From assembly GCF_000308815.1 (NCBI RefSeq), contig NZ_BAFX01000193.1, forward strand, positions 1 through 42,585: 42,585 nt of DNA, in the 5' to 3' direction. The notes below the pieces were generated by a model that did not search any database, was not told the DNA's origin, and saw only the letters and a list, made by a program, of their open reading frames with translations. Position 1 is the first letter of the stretch. Every line of letters begins with the position of its first letter. Shown here piece by piece: positions 36,062-42,585 of this stretch. The stretch comes from Nocardia concava NBRC 100430. GTDB taxonomy: Bacteria; Actinomycetota; Actinomycetes; Mycobacteriales; Mycobacteriaceae. Made by a program: the position numbers and the translations under genes.

Positions 36062-39052
36062 TCAGCGGAGGGATATTCCAGCATCGATGCGATCGAGTAG
36101 GGCTGAGGCGGAAGCCGTTTCGATGGCACGGAGGCGACGGAAAAGTGGAAGGGCTTCGGTCAGGGCCGCGCGCGCACGGTCATGGTCGCCGAGAGAGACC
36201 AGACATCGTGCACTGCCGTCGAGGGCTCGGGCGAGTTCGAGAGGCGAACCGATGCGCCTGGCCAGCTCGACGGCCTGATCGTAGCTCGACAGTGCGCACT
36301 CGTTGTCACCGAGGGTTTCTGCGTGGGCACCGATCCGAATGAGCGTCTCGGCTTCTCCCGTGCGGTGTTGTATTGCACGGCAAGCCCGCAATGCCTGGTC
36401 CAGCAACTCCGTTGCACCTTGGTGATCGCCTTCGCAGTGCCTGACCCAGCCCAAATATGCATCGGCTTCGGCGTTTCCGGTCTGGTTGCCGATGGCTTCG
36501 TAGATCTGCCGTGCTTGCCCGATCAGTTCCGCGGCGCTGCCGCAATCACCGAGATGACAGTGCGCCAAACCCAGATTGTTCAAAGCGGAGGCGACTCCGG
36601 ATCGATTGCCGAGCTGTTCGTAGAGTTCCTTCGCTTCCTCGAGCAGTTGCGTGGCGTCGAGATACTCGCCGGCCACCATCAGAAACGAGCTTTGGTGACT
36701 GATCAGGAAGGCCTGTCCCGAGCGGTTGCCGATGCCACGGTACAGCTCGATGGCTCGCTCGATATGTCCGCACAGAGCGACGTATTCACCGGTCAGGTGC
36801 CAATTCCACAATCGGATGATGATCGCGAACGCCTCATCGGATCGACGCCCCAATCGGTGGTATATCGCCTCGGCTGCAAGGACTTGCTCGATCGAGTCCG
36901 CATGCCGTCGCTCCAGACACCATATCCAGCCGAGATTCATCCGCGCCGCGGCCTCACCCGACTCATGGTGGTGCGCGATATGGATGTCCAACGCTTGTCT
37001 CACATACTCACCGGCCGCTCGATAATCGCCGGTCAGGTGGTACGTCCACCCCAACGCGTTGAGCGCGAAACCCTCCCCGGTACTGTCGCCGATCGCCCGA
37101 ATGACATCGAGCGCCTGTGACAATGCGGCGATAGCGCCCGGGTACTGCCCTGCCAGAAATCGTGTCCTACCCAGACATTGCAGCACCAATGCCTTCACCA
37201 TGGGCTCGAGCTCCGGATGGTCGGCAATCTGCCGCTCCAACAGCTCGGCCGCGAGTAGATAACCGTCGGCCAAATATCCCACGGGTGCAAGATCTTTGAG
37301 CGCGAGCGTCTGAGCGTCCGTGTCGTTCATGGTGTGCCGGGCAACACTCGCGCGCTGGCTGTAGGCGATGCCGACCTGCCACGGGCCGTGCAGTCGCAAT
37401 TCCTCCGTGAGTGCGCCGACCAGTTCGAGAACTCGAGCCAGCAGATTCTTCGATGCCGCATAGGCGAGGCAGGCCAACAGATTTCGCCGCTCCGATCGCA
37501 TCCATGCCAGCGCGGCCACATCTGTCGAGGGCACCTCCGGATAGCCGCCGCTGTCCTGACTCTCGTTCGGTGCGGATTGCCCGGGCCGGGCAGCCCGCCG
37601 CGACGCTCCGACGTAGTAATCGAACAGACGCTCGCGGGCGGCATCGCTGTTCTCCGTCGGATCCTCTTCGGCCAGCGCGCGGGCGAATTCTCGTACCAGA
37701 TCATGGAATCGGTAGCGACCCGGCGCGATCTCCTCGAGAAGGTGGTCGATGTACAGGGCATCGAGATGCTGTCGTGCCTCCGCGACCGGCACCGCGGCGA
37801 GGGCGGCAGCGGCATAGACGTCCAGATCCGGGCCGGGGTGAAGAGCCAATCGCCGAAACATCAGCTGCCGGGGCGGCGTCAATGCCTCGTATGAGGTCGC
37901 GAACGCGGCGCGCACCGCACGCTGTCCGACCTCGAGTTCGGCGAGCCGGTTGTGCGCATTGGACAAGGCGGCAACCAGGTCATTGGTCGTCCAGGTGGGG
38001 TGGTGAGCGAAACGACCGGCTAGCACGACGATCGCGAGCGGGAGATATCCACACAGTCGCACTATCTCGGCAGCGCCCTCGGCCTCACCGGGTGCCGGAT
38101 CCCGGTGCGCCACTTTCCAGAACATCTCGATCGCGGAATCGGGTGCGAGACTGTCCAGCGGCATCGGGATAGCACCGTCGAGTCCGATCAGCCTGCGGCG
38201 ACTGGTGACCAAAACCAGGCTGTCTTGTCCTGGCGGAAGGAGCGGTGCGACCTGCGCGTGCTCGCCGACGTCGTCGAAAACGAGCAATACGCGTCGGCCG
38301 GACAGGCGATCACGCCAGAGGTCTCTACGCCGCTCGAGGGTGTCCGGGATGTGGCGAGGGTCGACGCCGAGATCGCTGAGCAGTCTTTCCAGTACGTGGA
38401 ACGGATCGGCCGGGGTGAGTCCCGGGACATGAGAATTGAATTCGACGAAATAGCGGCCATCCGGAAACCTGTCGGCGACCAGATGCGCGGCGTGGATCAC
38501 GAGCGCCGTCTTGCCGACTCCCGGCATACCGTCGATCGCATGGATGGCCACGATCTGGCCGGGTTCCGCGGTCCTCGCAATACGCCGAAGCTGCTCGTCG
38601 CGGCCTACCAAGCCCGGCACGCCCCGAGGCAGCGTTCTGGTCGCCGCCAGTTGTGAAATCGACTCTTGCGCAACGGGCGGCCGTCGGATCGGGACGCTGG
38701 CCTCCCCGGCAGCCGCCTTCCAGCAGCGTTCCCAGGCCCGATGATCGACCAACTCAGCGGGGACGGTGACCGACCTTGTCTTGACCAGCCCGAAGAGAGT
38801 CACCAATACCGGTAGCACCGACTCGAATTGGCTGGGCAATGTACGCCCTGCCCGCCAATCGCTGATCCGCTGAACGGAAACGACCTTGTCCTGTCCCGCG
38901 CGCCGTGTGACCCGCAGCCGCTCCGCGGTGGTTCTCGACACCTGATCGAGAGTCGGCCTTCCCGCAGCCTCGAACAATTCGACCAGACGCTGAGCGAAAG
39001 CTTGCCGCGCCGAGCCACTTTCACCAGGGCTCACCGCATCGGACCCCACCAT
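36062..39052 (-). CDS. STAND (NB-ARC-TPR) signalling ATPase with XRE-like N-terminus
   Basis: About 996 aa from ATG 39052 (GTG 39079 is possible; neither has a clear RBS). An N-terminal domain (about 10-95: FAQRLVELFEAAGRPTLDQV, then VSVQRISDWRAGRTLPS) looks like the atypical helix-turn-helix found on actinobacterial STAND proteins. NB-ARC follows with Walker A GMPGVGKT (175-182) and Walker B RRVLLVFDDVG. RYRFHDLVREFARAL marks the winged-helix end. About ten TPR units fill the C-terminal 400 residues (for example GTYHLTGDYRAAGEYVRQAL-type units with Asn/Gly-rich turns). Such proteins switch from ADP to ATP on sensing a trigger. Some act as phage or stress sensors and some as regulators. Confidence 0.87.
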   Translation of the reverse strand: MVGSDAVSPGESGSARQAFAQRLVELFEAAGRPTLDQVSRTTAERLRVTRRAGQDKVVSVQRISDWRAGRTLPSQFESVLPVLVTLFGLVKTRSVTVPAELVDHRAWERCWKAAAGEASVPIRRPPVAQESISQLAATRTLPRGVPGLVGRDEQLRRIARTAEPGQIVAIHAIDGMPGVGKTALVIHAAHLVADRFPDGRYFVEFNSHVPGLTPADPFHVLERLLSDLGVDPRHIPDTLERRRDLWRDRLSGRRVLLVFDDVGEHAQVAPLLPPGQDSLVLVTSRRRLIGLDGAIPMPLDSLAPDSAIEMFWKVAHRDPAPGEAEGAAEIVRLCGYLPLAIVVLAGRFAHHPTWTTNDLVAALSNAHNRLAELEVGQRAVRAAFATSYEALTPPRQLMFRRLALHPGPDLDVYAAAALAAVPVAEARQHLDALYIDHLLEEIAPGRYRFHDLVREFARALAEEDPTENSDAARERLFDYYVGASRRAARPGQSAPNESQDSGGYPEVPSTDVAALAWMRSERRNLLACLAYAASKNLLARVLELVGALTEELRLHGPWQVGIAYSQRASVARHTMNDTDAQTLALKDLAPVGYLADGYLLAAELLERQIADHPELEPMVKALVLQCLGRTRFLAGQYPGAIAALSQALDVIRAIGDSTGEGFALNALGWTYHLTGDYRAAGEYVRQALDIHIAHHHESGEAAARMNLGWIWCLERRHADSIEQVLAAEAIYHRLGRRSDEAFAIIIRLWNWHLTGEYVALCGHIERAIELYRGIGNRSGQAFLISHQSSFLMVAGEYLDATQLLEEAKELYEQLGNRSGVASALNNLGLAHCHLGDCGSAAELIGQARQIYEAIGNQTGNAEADAYLGWVRHCEGDHQGATELLDQALRACRAIQHRTGEAETLIRIGAHAETLGDNECALSSYDQAVELARRIGSPLELARALDGSARCLVSLGDHDRARAALTEALPLFRRLRAIETASASALLDRIDAGISLR

Positions 39053-39097
39053 GCACGACAGCATAGAACGGTTCCACACCCGAGCATCGCCCTGTGG

Positions 39098-39964
39098 TCA
39101 GCGGAGCAGATTTACCAGTTGACGGTAGGCGGCTCGGGTGGGTGGGGCGAGGCGGCGCCAGCTGATTGGGCCGCCGGAGCCCAGGTGGGCGTCGTAGGGG
39201 ATTTCGGCTACTGCGCGGACTACGTCGCCTAGGTATTTGCGGACGTGTTCGGTGACCAGGGGGCCGTCTTTGGGGTGTTGGCGGGTTACGACTATTACCG
39301 CTTCGGCTAGGTGGTATTGGCTGTAGTTGTCGTCTAGCCAGATGAGGGCTGGTTTGAGGCGGTTTACGGCGTCGGGGCGGGCGGCGAGGGTGATTACCAA
39401 GGAGATTCGGGAGTCGCAGAGCAGGGGGGCGACCATGCGGTTGGTTACGGGGGCGCCGCCGTCGTAGACGGGGAGGCAGCCTGCTTCTACGAGGTCTCGG
39501 TGGACGGAGGAGTAGGTTTCGCGGCGGGGCAACGCTTCTGGACCGCGAGGGAGAACGCCTACGCCGGAGCTGTTTTCGCCGCAGCTGTCGATCACTGTCG
39601 ACGGGAGGCTGCGGTGGGTCATGTTGAGCCAGGATTGGACGGTGCCGGCGGCGTCGATGGTGTCGCAGCCGCGGGCGGACAGGTCGCCGCCGGTGGTGGT
39701 GGCGTCCACCACGATCGGGGAGTGTTCGCCGTAGTCGTAGGCGGCCGCGCCGGCGATACCGAGGGCGGTGGTGGTCGCGCCGGAGCCGCCGGAGCTGCCC
39801 AGGACCAGGACGGGCGGGAGGTCGGCCCACAGCAGGAAGCCGTTGCGCGGGTGCATCTTCACCACATCGGTCGGGGCCCCGGGCGGGGACGGGCGCAACA
39901 GCAGGGAAAGGTCCGTGGGCGTGGCGGAGAGAGCGGCGGGATGATCCGGGAAATTTTCGGACAT
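39098..39964 (-). CDS. MinD/ParA-like protein with lysine-free P-loop
   Basis: A 288-aa protein with the MinD/ParA-like arrangement: PPVLVLGSSGGSGATTTALGIAG, then SPIVVDATTTGGDLSARG, then SLVITLAARPDAVNRL and AEAVIVVTRQ. In the deviant Walker A (KGGxGKTT) both lysines are gone (SGGSGATTT, residues 58-66), so ATP hydrolysis is doubtful though binding may persist. ATG 39964 has AAGGAAT upstream. It lies directly before the STAND gene in the same direction. The 265-bp gap upstream to 40229 has no gene; it contains CAAGAT-N8-ATCTTG at 40161-40180. Role unknown. Confidence 0.75.
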   Translation of the reverse strand: MSENFPDHPAALSATPTDLSLLLRPSPPGAPTDVVKMHPRNGFLLWADLPPVLVLGSSGGSGATTTALGIAGAAAYDYGEHSPIVVDATTTGGDLSARGCDTIDAAGTVQSWLNMTHRSLPSTVIDSCGENSSGVGVLPRGPEALPRRETYSSVHRDLVEAGCLPVYDGGAPVTNRMVAPLLCDSRISLVITLAARPDAVNRLKPALIWLDDNYSQYHLAEAVIVVTRQHPKDGPLVTEHVRKYLGDVVRAVAEIPYDAHLGSGGPISWRRLAPPTRAAYRQLVNLLR

Positions 39965-40229
39965 TACGAGATTCCTTTTGTGCGGCGCAGCCGGGCCAAG
40001 GCATCTCGCCGTCAACACCCTCACCGTGTCGACGAACAGCCCCCTGCGCTTCGACAACTTCGCTGAAGTCCTGTGTGCCGTCCCCCCGGATACCCCCTAC
40101 CACCCAAAACCGTCGATCAAGAGAGCAGAAAAGGTTGCTGTGCAGCCCCTTTCAATGCCGCAAGATATTACCTGATCTTGTCATGTCAGCAACGGAATCG
40201 CTCCCTGGCGCGAACTCCGGCACAGAATG

Positions 40230-41492
40230 TCAGCGCACCGCCCGCATGGGCAGTACCGCGGCCGCCCCGAGCACCGAAAGCAGCCCGCCGACAACGAATA
40301 ACGGCGGGTATCCGCCGAGGCTCACCACCGCCGACGCGACGAACGGTCCGATGATTTGCGGTCCGGCATTGGCGATATTGAGGACACCCATATCGCGGGC
40401 GGCATCGGCGGCCTGGGGCAGCACCATGGTGACCAGCGCGGTGTCCACGGCCATGAAACACCCGAAGGCCAGGCCGTTCACCGCGGCGAAGGCCAGCATG
40501 CCGGGCCAGGTCGGAGTGAGCAGTGGAATCAGCTGGGCGACGGCCGCGAGCCCGGCGGACAGTCCGACGAACAGCTTGCGGCGGTCGAGGCGGTCGGAGA
40601 GCACACCGCCGGCGACGGTCGAAACCGCCATGGCCACAGCGGAAATGGGTGTCAGGACCGCGACCGCCTTCGACGGTTCCAGGCCGGACGGCAGCGCGAT
40701 GTGATCCTGCAAGATATATAGCTGATACCCCGTGACGGCGAAGTAGCCGAGCACCAGCAGCGCCCGGCCGATGAACGCCCAGCGGAAGTCGTGCTCGCGC
40801 AGCACATTCAGGAACGTCGCGACCTGCGCACGCAACGGGGTCGGTTCGCGCGCGGGCATGCGCTGCTCCCGCGCACCGGAGGTGAACAGCACCGCCGCTG
40901 CCGCGACCAGCGCTCCGAGCACCAGATACCCGGTCCGATAGTGATGCGAGAACACCGAGGCGACCAACACACCGATGGTCGACCCCACCGGCATACCCAG
41001 CCCCACCGCAGCCGAGGCGACCCCACGTCGCGCCAGCGGAATCCGGTCGGGCACAACGGAGGTCAGCGCGGCCTGATAGATGTTCATGACCGCCTGCCCC
41101 AGGCACCAGCCGATCGCCACCAGCAGCACCATGTTCACGCTGCCGAGCACGGCCATGGCGGCGACCGCGGCCAGACCGCCGCCCAGAATCCACGGATTGC
41201 GCCGCCCCGAGCGATCGGACAGCGCACCGGCCACCGGGTTGAACACGGTCGCGAAGATCGCCGCGATCCCGCCCACCAGACCGAGATTGGCGACCTTGGA
41301 CGCCGCGTCGATGTGCTCGATCTGCAAGGGCAGCAACACACTACCGACGCCGATGTAGAGCGCGTACATGGCGGCGTTCCCGGCGAACAGCAGGGGCAGC
41401 AGGCCGCGCGTGGGAGATGCCTCGGGAGAGGAGAGCTGGCCGACGGCGTCGGCCTCGGAATGAGCCACGGAGAGTCCAGAGCGTGCGGACAT
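40230..41492 (-). CDS. MFS transporter
   Basis: A 420-aa major-facilitator permease with about 12 membrane helices. The loop 2-3 motif ALSDRSGRRNPWILGGG matches the usual GxxxDRxGRR, with a second copy GVLSDRLDRRKLFVG between helices 8 and 9. The pattern (including SDRSGRRNPWI) resembles the sugar/glycoside-cation symporter-like branch of MFS. The neighbouring GH3 beta-glucosidase on the same strand fits import of its products, or of glycosides. ATG 41492 directly follows a 16-bp hairpin. Confidence 0.88.
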   Translation of the reverse strand: MSARSGLSVAHSEADAVGQLSSPEASPTRGLLPLLFAGNAAMYALYIGVGSVLLPLQIEHIDAASKVANLGLVGGIAAIFATVFNPVAGALSDRSGRRNPWILGGGLAAVAAMAVLGSVNMVLLVAIGWCLGQAVMNIYQAALTSVVPDRIPLARRGVASAAVGLGMPVGSTIGVLVASVFSHHYRTGYLVLGALVAAAAVLFTSGAREQRMPAREPTPLRAQVATFLNVLREHDFRWAFIGRALLVLGYFAVTGYQLYILQDHIALPSGLEPSKAVAVLTPISAVAMAVSTVAGGVLSDRLDRRKLFVGLSAGLAAVAQLIPLLTPTWPGMLAFAAVNGLAFGCFMAVDTALVTMVLPQAADAARDMGVLNIANAGPQIIGPFVASAVVSLGGYPPLFVVGGLLSVLGAAAVLPMRAVR

Positions 41493-41528
41493 CAACGGAT
41501 TCCGGCCGTTTCCGGCCGGAATCCGTTG
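41493..41528 (-). promoter_or_regulatory. 16-bp perfect hairpin abutting the MFS start codon
   Basis: CAACGGATTCCGGCCG (41493-41508) and its exact complement (41513-41528) flank a 4-nt loop. On the minus strand it begins 14 bp after the GH3 stop and ends one base before the MFS ATG. There is no U-run. It can act as a weak terminator or processing site, or hide the MFS initiation region. Confidence 0.65.
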
Positions 41529-41541
41529 TTGTCGAGGTGAA

Positions 41542-42585
41542 TCAGCCGATGTCGGCCGTGAGGGGCAGCGCGGTCACCGAGGTGCCGACGTGCAGGGTGA
41601 AGGCTCCGGGCTCGACGGCCCAGCCCTGATCGGTCCAGTGCTCGAACGAGCGCCTGGGCAATTCGATGGTGGCGGTGACGGATTCACCCGCGCCGGCCTC
41701 GACCACCGCGAAGCCGGACAGCCAGCGCACCGGGCGATCCACCGCGCTGTTCTCCCGCGAGAGATACGCCTGCACGACCTGGCGGCCGGGTCGGTCGCCG
41801 GTATTGCGGACGGTGACGGTGGCGGTGCGGCCCGTGACCTTCAGATCCGCCAGCTCCCAGGTGGTGTAGCCCAAGCCATGCCCGAACGGATACGCCGGGT
41901 CCACACCGGATTTCAGCCAAGCCCGGTAGCCGATGTGAATGCCCTCGCTGTACGGCAGGGCATTGTCGGGCGCGGGCTTGGTGTCCAGCACCGGAACATC
42001 GGCCATGGTCTTGGGCCAGGTGGTGGGCAGGCGGCCGCCGGGTTCGGTAGCGCCGGTGAGCACATCGGCCAGCGCCGAGCCGAACTCCTGGCCCGGGAAC
42101 CAGGTGAGCAAGACCGCCGCGACATCGTCGCGCCACGGCATCTCCACGGGCGAACCGGAATTCACCACGACGATGGTGCGCGGATTCACCGCGGCGACGG
42201 CGGCGACCAGCTCGTCCTGGCGGCCGGGCAGCGCCAGCGAGGTCCGGTCGAAGCCCTCGGATTCGATCTGCTCGGTGGTGCCGACCACCACGATCGCCAC
42301 CTCGGAGGTCCGCGCCAATTCGACCGCGGCGGCGAACTCCTCGTCGGCGGAGCGGCGCGGGCGGTCGACCGCGAGGGTGATGCCCATGGCTGGGAAGCCA
42401 CCGCCAGGCACCATCCGTACCAGCACATCGACCTCCTGCCCCTCGGCAAGGGTGCGGGTGACGAAGCGCTGCGGCGGATTCAGCAGCATCTCGACCGGGT
42501 CGGTGCCCTCGGGCAGCACGGTCTCCTCGAGCACCTGCTCGCCATCGATGCTCAGGGTCAGCGTGCCGACACCGGCGAAACCGAT
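41542..42585 (-). CDS. GH3 family beta-glucosidase (C-terminal part; 5' end beyond window)
   Basis: Open from the window edge, 347 residues are visible. The first 60 (GFAGVGTLTLSIDGEQVLEE and following) fit the end of a PA14 insert typical of GH3 beta-glucosidases. The GH3 C-terminal alpha/beta domain follows: EVAIVVVGTTEQIESEGFDR, then SLALPGRQDELVAAV, and WFPGQEFGSALADVLTGATEPGGRLPTTWP; the general acid/base is expected in the ESEGFDR segment. An Fn3-like domain with the YPFGHGLGYTTWE motif ends the protein. It removes terminal beta-linked glucose or related sugars. The visible part carries no export signal, as its N-terminus is absent. Confidence 0.92.
   Translation of the reverse strand: MGFAGVGTLTLSIDGEQVLEETVLPEGTDPVEMLLNPPQRFVTRTLAEGQEVDVLVRMVPGGGFPAMGITLAVDRPRRSADEEFAAAVELARTSEVAIVVVGTTEQIESEGFDRTSLALPGRQDELVAAVAAVNPRTIVVVNSGSPVEMPWRDDVAAVLLTWFPGQEFGSALADVLTGATEPGGRLPTTWPKTMADVPVLDTKPAPDNALPYSEGIHIGYRAWLKSGVDPAYPFGHGLGYTTWELADLKVTGRTATVTVRNTGDRPGRQVVQAYLSRENSAVDRPVRWLSGFAVVEAGAGESVTATIELPRRSFEHWTDQGWAVEPGAFTLHVGTSVTALPLTADIG

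Noticed and set aside
41493..41528. Hairpin as a standard intrinsic terminator of the GH3 gene
   Set aside because: There is no U-run and the stem ends at the MFS start codon, so I list it as a regulatory structure instead.
1..42585. CRISPR arrays, tRNA or rRNA genes, integrases and insertion sequences
   Set aside because: No regularly spaced repeats, no cloverleaf with CCA-type end, no transposase or integrase motif was found on either strand by eye.

Overview
The window is high-G+C actinobacterial DNA, most likely from Nocardia or a close relative in the Mycobacteriales. The pointers are a glnX-glnH-pknG locus in the mycobacterial order, an MCE-family protein, a YkuD-type L,D-transpeptidase, a GlnR-type box in front of amtB, and a site that fits the KstR steroid-regulon consensus exactly. 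The genus is an inference; no rRNA or tRNA gene is visible. Genes are dense, often overlapping, and read on both strands.

Left part (1-21.9 kb): a partial acyl-CoA dehydrogenase diverges from a LuxR-type HTH regulator. An orphan MCE protein and an L,D-transpeptidase follow, and a strong bidirectional terminator separates them from an SDR/SnoaL-like pair. Next come an ECF sigma factor with a SnoaL-like tail, a large LuxR-family ATPase regulator, an epoxide hydrolase, a PucR-type regulator, two lipases behind a TetR gene, and an alkylation-repair operon (ogt, a 2OG-Fe(II) oxygenase and a degenerate Ada zinc domain). A flavin split-barrel protein, a MarR/isochorismatase-like operon with a palindromic operator, and a 953-aa PcfJ-like protein of unknown role complete this part.

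Centre (21.9-33.0 kb): a nitrogen and glutamate region. amtB and an atypical PII-like gene read left from a 311-bp control region holding a GlnR-type box, two perfect palindromes and a good promoter. Reading right are seven tightly coupled genes: glnX (membrane sensor), glnH (solute-binding lipoprotein), a helical protein, pknG (Ser/Thr kinase), a PP2C phosphatase, a vWA protein and an FHA protein. The core glnX-glnH-pknG pathway is known from mycobacteria. The added helical protein and the phosphatase/vWA/FHA trio, with zinc ribbons shared by kinase, phosphatase and FHA protein, suggest a self-contained amino-acid-sensing phosphorylation system. The pknG gene also carries a 73-bp imperfect palindrome in frame between two duplicated zinc ribbons, which looks like a palindromic repeat element captured inside a protein.

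Right part (33.0-42.6 kb): a Tat-exported PI-PLC, an SDR behind the KstR-type box, a small membrane protein, an accessory-looking group (unknown helical protein, STAND/NB-ARC-TPR protein, MinD-like protein with a lysine-free P-loop), an MFS transporter whose start codon abuts a 16-bp perfect hairpin, and the C-terminal part of a GH3 beta-glucosidase that runs off the window.
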